From Methylomonas sp. (GTDB lineage: Bacteria > Pseudomonadota > Gammaproteobacteria > Methylococcales > Methylomonadaceae), in NCBI GenBank assembly GCA_026988155.1, contig JALSLW010000090.1, positions 1-35,509 of the forward strand: a DNA stretch of 35,509 nucleotides. The letters are read 5' to 3'. The notes under the pieces are model-generated. The model ran no database searches and had not been told where the DNA came from. It saw only the letters and a program-made list of their open reading frames with translations. The position numbers and the translations under genes were made by a program. This document shows, piece by piece, positions 1 through 10,023 of the stretch (the first letter of the stretch is position 1; each line of letters opens with the position of its first letter).

Positions 1-551
1 CCACTTGGCGCTCGCACATCAACAATATCCCCTTCTTGCAGCTTATCAAAAAAATAATTCGACACAATGCCCTTAGGCAGCATTGGCTTATCTATAGGCG
101 ACAAAGATCTTTTAATGCTAATCCGATAGAATTCCTTAATAAATGGACTACTGGAGATTGAATAGCAGCGCAGCAGCGGTTTTTTAAGGCCGGGAATGCT
201 CACTCTAAAAAAAAGATGCTGTCCGGGATTAAAGGCAGGAATAGGCTTTCCATCGTGCGGTACTAAATAGAATGAACAAACCCCTGATTCCAGTTCAAAT
301 TGTTTTTTTTGAATGGAGAATTTACGGAAGCCAAGCCAAATATTCTGCTTTTGCTGCTGTATATAGTTAGCTTCTAAAACCTGCTGGGTAATTTTATTTT
401 GCAGCAGTGACCATTCCATCTCGAATATTTCATTGCTTTTAATTTGACGTTTTAGAGAAGCAATAAAAAGGATTGCTGTCTGCAATAGAATGGCTGCTAA
501 AATTATAACAGCCATAATCTGAATTAAAAGAACTAGAGTCGTTTCTTCCAT
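1..551 (-). CDS. Membrane-anchored FAD-binding FNR-type oxidoreductase (3' end cut by window)
   Basis: Partial gene: 183 codons are present from an ATG at 551 and the frame runs off the left edge. Residues about 5-30 form one hydrophobic N-terminal segment (VLLIQIMAVIILAAILL), followed by a polar linker. From about residue 75 the protein resembles the FAD domain of ferredoxin-reductase/flavohaemoglobin-type enzymes: GQHLFFRVSIPG, then the flavin-binding RxYS-like motif RCYSISSSP, then KGIVSNYFFDKLQEGD and the start of V-R-A-P-S-G, where the pyrophosphate-binding loop normally lies. In this family the missing part would carry an NAD(P)-binding domain and often a C-terminal 2Fe-2S ferredoxin domain. 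The role is probably electron transfer from NAD(P)H at the inner membrane; the partner cannot be told from this fragment. No strong ribosome binding site precedes the ATG, but no better start fits the hydrophobic N-terminus. Confidence 0.75.
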   Translation of the reverse strand, partial: MEETTLVLLIQIMAVIILAAILLQTAILFIASLKRQIKSNEIFEMEWSLLQNKITQQVLEANYIQQQKQNIWLGFRKFSIQKKQFELESGVCSFYLVPHDGKPIPAFNPGQHLFFRVSIPGLKKPLLRCYSISSSPFIKEFYRISIKRSLSPIDKPMLPKGIVSNYFFDKLQEGDIVDVRAPS

Positions 552-844
552 ATCTATATTTCTTGCAACTTCGGCTGTAAATCGAATTGATTTTATCTTT
601 GGGAACGAAGATTTAGCTTATATCAGTTTAGCCTATTTACAATAAAACGGATAAGAATCCACACCGGTGGTTGAAAAGAAATATTTTTTTACTTGTGATG
701 GCCTCAAAGAGACTAAAGAATAATTTATGGCGGTCAACAGAACGGAAGCAGAACAGCTTCGGGAAAAGATATTTGTTCTTTTACCTAGTAAAATCAGTTA
801 AGCAAGGACTTTACAGTCCTCACTCCTTTATTGCTATGTTATTC
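552..844. other. Intergenic region, purA to the reductase gene
   Basis: About 290 bp without a credible gene. It has a short hairpin at 805-820 (AGGACT, 4-nt loop, AGTCCT) just after purA on the minus strand, but no proper U-tract, so it is at best a weak terminator. A second inverted repeat near 748-764 (GAAGC/GCTTC) also lacks a U-tract. A 24-codon plus-strand ORF from 727 has no supporting features and is not called. Confidence 0.5.
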
Positions 845-2143
<1,299 letters not shown>

Positions 2144-3334
2144 TTAACCTAAAGGTTTAATAACCCAGTTTTGATTCTGTTTTTCTAGCATGCCTGTGCA
2201 TACTAGCTCTTTAATTTCGTCCACGTGCCCTGGCAGTTGCTGAACAACGGCAATTCCCTGAGCTCTAAGATCTCTTATCACTTCCGTTAACGCAGCATCA
2301 TCAGCTAATGGCGCATAAACCAATTGAGCCGTATCTTCTTCATTCGTTTGCTTCACTAAAGAATTGAGTAATTTTAAATCTGCACTAAACCCCGTTGCAG
2401 CACGAGCCCTGCCAAAGAATTCACCAATATTGTCATAGCGTCCGCCTCTTGCAACTTCCCTGCCCAATTCAGGTACAAAAGATGCAAAGACTATTCCTGT
2501 ATGATAGTGATAGCCTCGCAGTTCAGATAAATCAAAGCTGATGGGTAAAGACGGAAACAGGCCATTTAACTTATCAGCAACAGTCTGCAATTCCTTTAAA
2601 GCTTTTAAAACTATATCACCTGTATTGGCAAGCACTTTAGATGCCTTTACAAGCACATCCACCCCGCCGTTTAAAGTCGGCAATGTTTTAAAAATAGCTT
2701 TATAGTTTTCTGCAATATCAAAACTATCTACCAATTCATCTAGTTCAGTCCTAGCCTTACGTTGCAAGGCATCAAACAATTCCGTTTCCTGCGCCTCACT
2801 CAAACCTGACTGCTCAGCCAGTGAGCGGTAAATTTCTACATGTCCAAGATCTAAATGAATATTTTGCAAACCAGTGACTGAAAGCATTTCCAGCATAAGC
2901 CGAATAACTTCTAAATCACTTTCTATGCCTGAATGTCCGTATATTTCTGCGCCAATTTGCATTGGACTCCTGGTTTTTTCCAATGAATCGCCCAGCGTCC
3001 TTAATGTCGTTCCCACATAACAAAGTCTGGTGGGCCTAGTATGCTTAAGGTTATGTGCATCAATTCGCGCAACTTGCGGTGTTATATCTGCACAGACGCC
3101 CAGCATTTCACCCGAAACCTGATCTGTTAATTTAAAGGTCTGAAGATCAAGGTCATGTCCCGAACCGGTCAGCAAAGAATCTAAAAAATCCACCACGGGG
3201 GGAATAACCAGTTCATATCCCCAGCAAGCAAAGACATCCAATAACTGCCTGCGTAAAGACTCCAATTGCCTGGCATCTTTGGGTAAAACATCTTCAATTC
3301 CCTGGGGCAAAAGCCAGGTGTCTCTTTTTTGCAT
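2144..3334 (-). CDS. hisZ: ATP phosphoribosyltransferase regulatory subunit
   Basis: Class-II-synthetase-like paralogue of histidyl-tRNA synthetase. With the short form of HisG it makes an octameric ATP phosphoribosyltransferase, the first enzyme of histidine synthesis, and carries its regulation; it has no aminoacylation role. Seen: QGIEDVLPKDA at the start, an R-x-C-Y-V-G-T-T-L-R motif-2-like segment, and GYHYHTGIVFASFVPELGRE followed by ARGGRYDNIG near the end, where a true HisRS would also carry an anticodon-binding domain. The frame is open to a TTG at 3358, but that lies inside the preceding hairpin. I choose the ATG at 3334 (M-Q-K-R-D-T-W-L-L-P-Q-G), which gives 396 residues as is usual. 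hisG is not in the window, so the complex is assembled from distant genes. Confidence 0.93.
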   Translation of the reverse strand: MQKRDTWLLPQGIEDVLPKDARQLESLRRQLLDVFACWGYELVIPPVVDFLDSLLTGSGHDLDLQTFKLTDQVSGEMLGVCADITPQVARIDAHNLKHTRPTRLCYVGTTLRTLGDSLEKTRSPMQIGAEIYGHSGIESDLEVIRLMLEMLSVTGLQNIHLDLGHVEIYRSLAEQSGLSEAQETELFDALQRKARTELDELVDSFDIAENYKAIFKTLPTLNGGVDVLVKASKVLANTGDIVLKALKELQTVADKLNGLFPSLPISFDLSELRGYHYHTGIVFASFVPELGREVARGGRYDNIGEFFGRARAATGFSADLKLLNSLVKQTNEEDTAQLVYAPLADDAALTEVIRDLRAQGIAVVQQLPGHVDEIKELVCTGMLEKQNQNWVIKPLG

Positions 3335-3354
3335 GTTTTTATATGTCCACTCAC

Positions 3355-3389
3355 ACAAAACGCCCCGTTAAAAGAACGGAGCGTTTTGT
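3355..3389. terminator. Long terminator-type hairpin between hflC and hisZ
   Basis: An inverted repeat pairs 3355-3369 with 3375-3389: 14 of 15 pairs, one C/A mismatch, 5-nt loop AAAAG. On the plus strand it ends in six T (3389-3394). On the minus strand, the direction of the genes, the stem closes with TTTTGT. It is shaped like a bidirectional intrinsic terminator, yet no plus-strand gene precedes it. It probably attenuates or ends hflK-hflC transcripts before hisZ-purA, or protects a 3' end. Confidence 0.75.
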
Positions 3390-3432
3390 TTTTTCTAGGT
3401 AACGATAACTATAATTCAGTTACCGTAATTAT

Positions 3433-4290
3433 TTATTTTGCTTTCTTAAAATATCTAAAGAAATCAGAATCAGGCTCTACTACCAACATATCTCCCGAAC
3501 TTCTAAAAGTTTGCTTGTAGGCATTCATACTTCGGTAAAAAGAGAAAAACTCTACATCCTCACCATAGGCTTTAGCATAAATATCAGCCGCCACTGCATC
3601 CCCAGCTCCTCGCACTTTCTCTGCATCACGAAATGCATTAGCTAAAATAATTTCACGCTGTTTATCCGCATTTGCTCGAATACGTTCTGCAGCCTCTTTA
3701 CCTTGCGAACGGAATTCTCTGGCAACTCTTTCTCGCTCAGCTTCCATACGGCGATAAACAGAAGAACTTACTTCACTCGGCAAGTCGATTCGTTTAACTT
3801 GTACATCAACAATTTCCATACCTAATTTACTGGCTATTGGAGTAGAGCTTTTAATCAATGATGTTCTAATTGCATTACGATCAGTAGAAACCAGCTGTTT
3901 AATTGTCCGTTTACTGAATTCACTACGATATGCGTCCTTAATGATTTGATCTAAACGCAAGTTAGCCTGACGAATATCACCCGCTACAGCTGTATAAAAA
4001 GTTCTTACATCTGCAATTTTCCACTTTACAAATGAATCAACAATCACATTTTTCTTTTCAGAGGTTAAAAATCTTTCAGGATTAGAATCCATCGTTAAAA
4101 TGCGTGAATCAAATTTTTTCACATTATTGATAAACGGCATTTTAAAATGCAGTCCCGGCTTAAAGTCATACTTTATTATTTCACCTAGTCTAAACTTAAT
4201 GGCTCTTTCTGTTTCTGATACAGTAAAAACACATGATGAAACTATAAAGAATAAGATGGCTAATGCAACTAATATTTTATTTTGTCCCAT
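3433..4290 (-). CDS. hflC: HflC, membrane modulator of FtsH protease
   Basis: SPFH/band-7 family protein that forms, with HflK, the large cage around the membrane protease FtsH and limits its access to membrane substrates. The 285 residues start with a single transmembrane segment (about 6-24, ILVALAILFFIVSSCVFTV), then the SPFH core beginning TERAIKFRLGEI. A charged helical stretch follows (R-M-E-A-E-R-E-R-V-A-R-E-F-R-S-Q-G), typical of the coiled coil that builds the cage wall, and a short tail VVEPDSDFFRYFKK. It is shorter than E. coli HflC (334), mainly in the coiled-coil region. The ATG follows the hflK stop by one base, with AGAGGA upstream inside hflK, so the two are translationally linked. 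Confidence 0.96.
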   Translation of the reverse strand: MGQNKILVALAILFFIVSSCVFTVSETERAIKFRLGEIIKYDFKPGLHFKMPFINNVKKFDSRILTMDSNPERFLTSEKKNVIVDSFVKWKIADVRTFYTAVAGDIRQANLRLDQIIKDAYRSEFSKRTIKQLVSTDRNAIRTSLIKSSTPIASKLGMEIVDVQVKRIDLPSEVSSSVYRRMEAERERVAREFRSQGKEAAERIRANADKQREIILANAFRDAEKVRGAGDAVAADIYAKAYGEDVEFFSFYRSMNAYKQTFRSSGDMLVVEPDSDFFRYFKKAK

Positions 4291-4291
4291 G

Positions 4292-5485
4292 TTAGCGTCC
4301 TCTCACGTCACGGCCACGAGCTGAAGTTCGCTGACTGCTATTAATGTTTCGTGTTGGCTGATGAACAGGTCTTGAAACGGTTTTATTCATCCTGTTATCC
4401 AGATTAGCAGTAGATGACCTATTGCCAAGTTTATCTAACGGCAAATAAAGCAAATTATTGCCTCCTTTTACATCGACCATCACTGTTGATGTTTTACTCA
4501 ACACTTGCTCCATGGATTCCAAGTACATCCTTTCTCTAGTCACCACTGGTGCTTTTTTATACTCTTTTAACAATTGTGAAAATCGGCTGACTTCACCCGT
4601 TGCCTGAGCAATAACTCTTTCTTTATAACCTTCTGCTTCCTGTGTCTTTCTTGAAGCTGCACCACGGGCAACAGGAACCACTTCATTAGAATAGGCCTCT
4701 GCTTCATTAATATAGCGCTGCTCATCTTCACGTGCTTTAATGGCATCTTCAAAAGCCCCCTGAACCTGCTCGGGTGGCTGAGCATCCTGAAGGTTTACAG
4801 TAGTGATTATTATTCCGGACTCATAGGCATCCACTACTTTCTGGATTTCTTTCTGAATCTCGGCAACAATTTCGCTACGGCCTTCAGTTAAAACAAAGTC
4901 CATATTGCTATGTCCGATCACACCACGTAAAGCACTTTCCGTCACTTGCTTCAGAGTTGCCGCAGGATTAAGCAAATTAAACACATAATCTTTAGCATCT
5001 TTTACCTGGTACTGGACAGCTAGACGAATATCAACAATATTTTCATCTTTAGTTAACATCAATGCTTCTCTAGGCACTGATCCGGCACCTTGACGGCCAC
5101 CGGAACGATAGCCTACTTCAATAACCTGAACATTTTGTACGTTTACAACTTCAACCTTATCTATAGGTGAAGGAAGTCGCCAATTCAACCCTGGCGGTGT
5201 TGTTTCATTGTATTTGCCAAAACGGGTTACTACCCCCCGAGTTCCCTCGTCAACAATATAAAAACCACTTAAACCCCACAAGATCAAAGCACCTATTGCC
5301 AGAAACCCCAGCCCTTTCAATGAACCACTTTCTTCAGAGCCTCCTCCGCCAGAACCGCCACCAAAGATACCGCCTATTTTTTCTTGAAATGACCGAAGTA
5401 CTTCATCTAAATCAGGAGGACCATTCTCATCTTTTCGACCGCTCCAAGGGTCTTTCTTATCGCCACCGGGCTCATTCCAGGACAT
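4292..5485 (-). CDS. hflK: HflK, membrane modulator of FtsH protease
   Basis: Partner of HflC in the FtsH-associated SPFH complex. The N-terminal 55 residues are cytoplasmic, Gly/Pro-rich (MSWNEPGGDKKDPW, then a poly-Gly/Ser stretch), as in known HflK. A transmembrane helix follows (about 58-77, GLGFLAIGALILWGLSGFYI), then VDEGTRGVVTRFGKY opening the SPFH domain, and a long Ala/Glu-rich helical region with EAYSNEVVPVARGAA. The C-terminal tail is Arg/Ser/Thr/Asn-rich and looks disordered. The start is supported by GGAGC five bases before the ATG. A separate promoter candidate lies just upstream (5502-5530), and the 118-bp gap to hflX suggests hflK-hflC can be expressed apart from hfq-hflX. Confidence 0.96.
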   Translation of the reverse strand: MSWNEPGGDKKDPWSGRKDENGPPDLDEVLRSFQEKIGGIFGGGSGGGGSEESGSLKGLGFLAIGALILWGLSGFYIVDEGTRGVVTRFGKYNETTPPGLNWRLPSPIDKVEVVNVQNVQVIEVGYRSGGRQGAGSVPREALMLTKDENIVDIRLAVQYQVKDAKDYVFNLLNPAATLKQVTESALRGVIGHSNMDFVLTEGRSEIVAEIQKEIQKVVDAYESGIIITTVNLQDAQPPEQVQGAFEDAIKAREDEQRYINEAEAYSNEVVPVARGAASRKTQEAEGYKERVIAQATGEVSRFSQLLKEYKKAPVVTRERMYLESMEQVLSKTSTVMVDVKGGNNLLYLPLDKLGNRSSTANLDNRMNKTVSRPVHQPTRNINSSQRTSARGRDVRGR

Positions 5486-5501
5486 CTATTGCTCCAATTG
5501 G

Positions 5502-5530
5502 ATTATATAAATAATATGGCTTATAGCCAA
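5502..5530 (-). promoter_or_regulatory. Candidate sigma-70 promoter for hflK-hflC
   Basis: On the minus strand TTGGCT (5530-5525), a 17-bp spacer and TATAAT (5507-5502). The -10 is a perfect match and the -35 matches 4 of 6. The predicted start would fall near 5495, leaving only about 10 nt of leader with the GGAGC ribosome site at its very 5' end; this short leader lowers confidence. Confidence 0.4.
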
Positions 5531-5603
5531 ACTTGTGTATTTTATCTCAAATCGAGTGCTTGTGATCAATTAAATTATAAACTTAAGGTTTACTGTCTAT
5601 AAC

Positions 5604-6875
5604 CTACAAACCCATCTTCTCAACCTTAATATCTTTTAGCAAACCTAAATGTTTTTTATCAATCTCTATTGACAAGTCCCATCCCCCTAGGTCAGTTCCC
5701 TTTTCATCAATAATCCTGGCATAATTAAATAGATTTGCCCGCACTCCACCTTGGTGAGACTGCAAATAGCATTTTCTTTTAACTTTGGTATTCGAAAATA
5801 ATTCAGCCAAAGCCTGAAACAGCAACGAAGTCCCTGCACCTGTCACTGCTGACATCCAGACCCGCACTGGCTTACCCATATCATCGAGGTCTATATGAGG
5901 CTCAACATTATCCAACAGATCTATTTTATTAAATACTTCTAGCTGGGGGATTTCACTAGCATCAATATCTGCAAGCACTTGATTAACCTGAAACATGGTA
6001 TCTTCTCTGTCTTCCGCATTCGCATCAATAATATGCAAAAGCAAATCAGCTTCACTAGCCTCTTGCAGAGTCGACCTAAATGCCGCAATCAATTCATGTG
6101 GCAAATGCCGGATAAATCCCACGGTATCTGCAAGAATAATGTCCGCGCCATTATCAAGCGAACAGCTTCTTAAGGTAGGGTCTAAAGTAGCAAAGAGCTG
6201 ATCAGCAACATAAATATTTGCACCTGTCAAGGTATTGAATAACGTAGACTTTCCTGCATTGGTGTACCCAACTAAAGATACAGATGGCGTTTCGGATTTC
6301 TTCCTTTTTCCTCGCCCCTGACTGCGCTGTTTAGCTACTTTCTCTAAGCGTCTTTGAATTAGCTTGATTCGATTACTGACTAATCGCCTATCTGTTTCCA
6401 GCTGGGTTTCACCGGGGCCTCGCATACCGATTCCGCCGCCTTTTTGGCGGTCGAGATGAGTCCAGCCCCGAATCAACCTTGTAGACAGGTGTTTTAATTG
6501 GGCCAGTTCAACTTGCAATTTTCCTTCAAAGGTCTGTGCCCGCAAGGCAAAAATATCTAAAATCAAGCCATTGCGGTCAACAACACGAACCCCTAGCGCT
6601 TCCTCTAGGTTTCTTTCCTGACTGGGCGTTAAGGCATGATTGACTAAAACCAGATCAGCTTCATGAATGGAAATTTCAGATTTAATCTCTTCTAACTTGC
6701 CTTTCCCTACAAAAAACTTTGGGTCTGGTCTTTGACGAGTGCCAGTCACCACATGGGCAGGGACTGCTCCAGCCGATTTAGCAAGCTCTTTTAATTCATA
6801 CAGATCTTCCTGCCCAGCTCGTAACGTTAGATGAACAAGTATGGCTCGTTCACCTGATTCCGGACGATCAAACAA
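5604..6875 (-). CDS. hflX: Ribosome-associated GTPase HflX
   Basis: GTPase of the Obg-HflX group that binds the 50S subunit and splits stalled or stressed ribosomes. The 423 residues show the HflX N-terminal domain (to about 190, with the Gly-rich QKGGGIGMRGPGETQLETD signature at about 144-162), then the G domain: G1 GYTNAGKST at 203-211, DTVGFI as G3, and NKID as G4. The start is a TTG at 6875 (M-F-D-R-P-E-S-G-E-R), supported by AGGAG six bases upstream and by similarity to the usual MFDR start; no nearby ATG would keep the conserved N-terminus. It follows hfq by 17 bp, the classical hfq-hflX pairing. Confidence 0.95.
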   Translation of the reverse strand: MFDRPESGERAILVHLTLRAGQEDLYELKELAKSAGAVPAHVVTGTRQRPDPKFFVGKGKLEEIKSEISIHEADLVLVNHALTPSQERNLEEALGVRVVDRNGLILDIFALRAQTFEGKLQVELAQLKHLSTRLIRGWTHLDRQKGGGIGMRGPGETQLETDRRLVSNRIKLIQRRLEKVAKQRSQGRGKRKKSETPSVSLVGYTNAGKSTLFNTLTGANIYVADQLFATLDPTLRSCSLDNGADIILADTVGFIRHLPHELIAAFRSTLQEASEADLLLHIIDANAEDREDTMFQVNQVLADIDASEIPQLEVFNKIDLLDNVEPHIDLDDMGKPVRVWMSAVTGAGTSLLFQALAELFSNTKVKRKCYLQSHQGGVRANLFNYARIIDEKGTDLGGWDLSIEIDKKHLGLLKDIKVEKMGL

Positions 6876-6892
6876 AAACCACTCCTATTTTA

Positions 6893-7129
6893 TTATTCAG
6901 CATTTTCATTTTCTCTGGCCAATTTTATTGGTTTTCCAGGCACTATTGTTGAAATGGCATGTTTATAGACCATTTGGCTCATAGTATTTTTCAGCATAAT
7001 GACGTACTGATCAAATGAATCAACTCGTCCCTGCAATTTTATTCCGTTCACTAAAAAAATTGAAACTGGTGTATGTTCTTTCCTTAAAGTATTAAGAAAG
7101 TTATCCTGTAAATTTTGACTTTTTGACAT
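6893..7129 (-). CDS. hfq: RNA chaperone Hfq
   Basis: Sm-like hexameric RNA-binding protein that pairs small RNAs with mRNA targets. The 78 residues contain the full Sm fold: Q-N-L-Q-D at residues 5-9, [31 protein letters not shown] (Sm1 loop with the distal-face residues) and the [11 protein letters not shown] Sm2 motif carrying the proximal-site K-H. The C-terminal tail after residue 68 is very short compared with E. coli (102 residues). GGGGA lies six bases before the ATG. It sits 128 bp after miaA, in the usual miaA-hfq-hflX order. Confidence 0.98.
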   Translation of the reverse strand: MSKSQNLQDNFLNTLRKEHTPVSIFLVNGIKLQGRVDSFDQYVIMLKNTMSQMVYKHAISTIVPGKPIKLARENENAE

Positions 7130-7258
7130 CCTAATTCCCCTTTATTATTATTCCTGTACCAGACCATGCAGTTTATACTGGAACCTTAATACAACAAGAT
7201 GCAATACAACTAAATGGATATATTGGGACAAAACAATGCAATTCAAGTTCACTTGCAA

Positions 7259-8197
7259 TTATAATTTTTGTTTTATCTGACTCAACACCTTTTCAGCAAG
7301 ATCGTTTTGCCCTGAAACAAATTGTAAAGCATCCGTTTCTCTACGCAGCCAGGTAAACTGTTTTTTTGCCAGCTGTCTTGTAGCAATAATGCCTTTTTCT
7401 TTCATCCTGTCTAAATCATACTCGCCTTGCAGATATGACCAGACTTGGCGGTAGCCAACTGCTCTAATTGCAGGGAAGTCAGCAGCAAGGTCACCCCTAT
7501 GATATAACACACTCACTTCTTCTACTAGCCCCTGGCCGAGCATAATTTCGAAGCGCTTCGCTATTTTTGCATGCAGCAGCTTCCTATCTTCCGGTGCAAC
7601 AATCAATTTTATTTTATTAAAAGGGATGACTGTCTGCTCTGCCTCACGGAAAATCTGGGAAATGGGCTTGCCACTTATTTCATAAACTTCTAGTGCACGC
7701 TGAACCCGTTGCGGATCATTAGGGTGTATCCGTTTTGCAGATTCAGGATCTATATTGTAAAGGCGCTTGTGCAATGTCTCCTTCCCTTTTTCCGCCAACT
7801 CCTCATCCAGCTTTTTCCGTATTTCCGAGTCTGCTTCAGGCAAATCTGCCAACCCGCTAAAAAGCGAATTAAAGTACAGCATGGTCCCCCCAGTCAATAG
7901 AGGTATTTTTCCACGCAGTGTAATTTCATCCATCAACTGTAAAGCCGACTTTCTAAATCTCCCAGTCGAATAAGCTTCTGACGGATCAATAATATCAATT
8001 AGATGATGCGGTATCCCCTGTCTTTCTTGTAACGTCGGCTTTGCCGTACCTATATCCATACCTCTGTATACTAAGGCTGAATCAACGCTAATTATTTCGG
8101 CATCAATATGTTGTGCCAATTGAACTGCCAGCTCTGTTTTCCCTGAAGCCGTCGGACCCATCAGAAAAATGGCAGGGGGCAGCTCACTACTATCCAT
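7259..8197 (-). CDS. miaA: tRNA dimethylallyltransferase MiaA
   Basis: Transfers a dimethylallyl group from DMAPP to N6 of A37 in tRNAs that read UNN codons; this is the first step towards ms2i6A. The P-loop GPTASGKT is at residues 14-21. D-S-A-L-V-Y-R-G-M-D-I-G-T-A-K-P follows, then GIPHHLIDIIDPSEAYS, GGTMLYFNSLF, and PNDPQRVQRALEVYEISG, all family signatures. 312 residues is normal. The ATG overlaps the mutL stop by one base (TAATG), so translation is coupled to mutL. An approximately 130-bp gap follows before hfq, where a separate hfq promoter could lie. Confidence 0.97.
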   Translation of the reverse strand: MDSSELPPAIFLMGPTASGKTELAVQLAQHIDAEIISVDSALVYRGMDIGTAKPTLQERQGIPHHLIDIIDPSEAYSTGRFRKSALQLMDEITLRGKIPLLTGGTMLYFNSLFSGLADLPEADSEIRKKLDEELAEKGKETLHKRLYNIDPESAKRIHPNDPQRVQRALEVYEISGKPISQIFREAEQTVIPFNKIKLIVAPEDRKLLHAKIAKRFEIMLGQGLVEEVSVLYHRGDLAADFPAIRAVGYRQVWSYLQGEYDLDRMKEKGIIATRQLAKKQFTWLRRETDALQFVSGQNDLAEKVLSQIKQKL

Positions 8198-10023
8198 TAC
8201 TGGCCACGCAAAAAGAACTTATCCAGGTCTGCAGTACTCAGCTCAACCCAGGTCGGCCTGCCATGATTGCACTGCCCTATTCTTTCTGTCTGTTCCATAT
8301 CTCTTAGCAAAGCATTCATTTCAGCAATGGTTAATTTTCGCTTCGCTCTAACTGAACCATGACAGGCCATGGACGCCAATATCTGATTAGATTTTTCCTG
8401 TGCACGCTGACTCATGCCGTGGGTCACTATATCTGCCAAAATATCGCGCACCAGAGCATCCATATCCTCCCGCCCCAAAAGTGCAGGTGTTGCCCTTATT
8501 ACTATAGACTCTGGTCCTGTTCGATTTAACTCAAATCCTAACGCTGAAAAAAACTCGTGCTCCTGTTCTGCCAATTCAGCTTCGCCATTGCTTACCTGAA
8601 TTTTAAGCGGCAGCAGCAAAGGCTGACTAGGCACTACACCTTGATGATACTGCTTCTTCAATCGTTCATAAGTCACTCGTTCATGAGCTGCGTGAGCATC
8701 AACCAAGATAATGCCCTTTTCCGTTTCAGTCAAAATAAAAATACTGTGCAGATGTGCTACCGCATAACCTAAAGGCGGTATGTCATTAGTCTCCTCAATG
8801 ATAGGTTCATTTAGCTTAACATTCAGGTTCTTATCATTTTTTGGATACAGTTTAGCGTATGCCTCTATATTTTCCGCTACATTTATTGGTAATGCCGCCT
8901 GCTGCGGTGAATAAGGTGCTGAGCTGGGCATTCTATTCTGAACAGGAATTTTCGCCACCTCCGCATCTGCAGCTACCGGAGTAAATTCCTCAATTTTCCT
9001 TGCGCCATTTTGCTGCTCCCCAGGCCGTAAATCAGCCAAGGAACGATGCAGCGCTTTAAATAAAAAATCGTGCACCATTCGTCCTTCACGAAAGCGAACC
9101 TCAAGTTTTGCAGGATGGGCATTAACATCTACCAACGCAGGATCCAAACCTAAAAAAAGTACAAAAACTGGATGTCGGCCATGGAAAAGGACATCTTGAT
9201 AAGCCTGTTTTACTGCGTGGGTCACTAGGCGGTCTTTAATTAAACGGTCATTCACATAAAAATACTGCATATCTGGCTGACTGCGGGAATAGGTAGGCAG
9301 CCCTACCCAACCTGACAATTGCAGACCAGAGGCTTCAAAATCGATTTTGACCGAATTTTCAATAAAGGCTGAACTGCAAATACTGGAAATGCGTTTTTCC
9401 TGTGCCTGTTCTGTTTCGGCAGGCTTCAGGTTCATCACTTCTCTTTGATTATGATTGAGCACGAAGCCAATATCAAACCGGCTTAATGCCATTTTTTTAA
9501 TCAGGCTTTCAATATGGCTAAATTCTGTCTTTTCTGTTTTTAAGAATTTACGTCTTGCAGGGATATTATAAAACAGCTCCCTTACTTCAATCGTTGTTCC
9601 TGGCGGGTGGGGGTCTGGCTGAGGATTAAAATCTTTTTCCGTGCCATCAGCACTGACTTTCCATGCACATTCCGCATCCTCAGTCCGTGAGATCAAGGTT
9701 AACCTGGCAACAGAACTAATGCTTGGAAGCGCTTCACCACGGAACCCCATACTAGAAACATGTTCCAAATCATCCAAATTAGCTATTTTGCTGGTCGCAT
9801 GTCTTGAAAGAGCTAAAGGCAAGTCACCCTTATAAATACCGCAGCCATTATCTCGAATCCTGATAAGCCTAATACCACCCTGCTCTATATCAATAATGAT
9901 CTGCGAGGCTCCTGCATCAAAGCAATTTTCGACTAATTCTTTAACAACCGAGAAAGGTCTTTCAACCACTTCTCCGGCAGCAATTTGATTCACTAGCTGA
10001 GTGGGGAGGGACTGGATTCTCAT
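8197..10023 (-). CDS. mutL: DNA mismatch repair protein MutL, endonuclease-type
   Basis: Links MutS mismatch recognition to strand incision and excision. The N-terminal GHKL ATPase shows E-N-C-F-D-A-G-A (about 32-39), DNGCGI, and GFRGEALPSISSV. The middle to about residue 340 is the S5-like transducer domain, followed by a Pro/Glu/Asn-rich linker to about 425. The C-terminal dimerisation domain contains D-A-H-A-A-H-E-R-V-T-Y-E, which fits the metal-binding DxHA(x)2E(x)4E endonuclease motif with Ala in place of the usual Gln, plus ACHGSVRAKR and CNHGRPTW. E. coli MutL lacks this motif and depends on MutH, so this protein probably nicks DNA itself, as in Pseudomonas. Its ATG directly abuts the stop of the upstream DUF2959 gene. 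Confidence 0.97.
   Translation of the reverse strand: MRIQSLPTQLVNQIAAGEVVERPFSVVKELVENCFDAGASQIIIDIEQGGIRLIRIRDNGCGIYKGDLPLALSRHATSKIANLDDLEHVSSMGFRGEALPSISSVARLTLISRTEDAECAWKVSADGTEKDFNPQPDPHPPGTTIEVRELFYNIPARRKFLKTEKTEFSHIESLIKKMALSRFDIGFVLNHNQREVMNLKPAETEQAQEKRISSICSSAFIENSVKIDFEASGLQLSGWVGLPTYSRSQPDMQYFYVNDRLIKDRLVTHAVKQAYQDVLFHGRHPVFVLFLGLDPALVDVNAHPAKLEVRFREGRMVHDFLFKALHRSLADLRPGEQQNGARKIEEFTPVAADAEVAKIPVQNRMPSSAPYSPQQAALPINVAENIEAYAKLYPKNDKNLNVKLNEPIIEETNDIPPLGYAVAHLHSIFILTETEKGIILVDAHAAHERVTYERLKKQYHQGVVPSQPLLLPLKIQVSNGEAELAEQEHEFFSALGFELNRTGPESIVIRATPALLGREDMDALVRDILADIVTHGMSQRAQEKSNQILASMACHGSVRAKRKLTIAEMNALLRDMEQTERIGQCNHGRPTWVELSTADLDKFFLRGQ

Noticed and set aside
727-801. 24-codon plus-strand ORF after purA
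   Set aside because: Too short, no ribosome site and no family likeness; overlaps small hairpins.
2144-3334. Histidyl-tRNA synthetase
   Set aside because: Lacks the anticodon-binding domain and full catalytic motifs; length and position after hflC fit HisZ.
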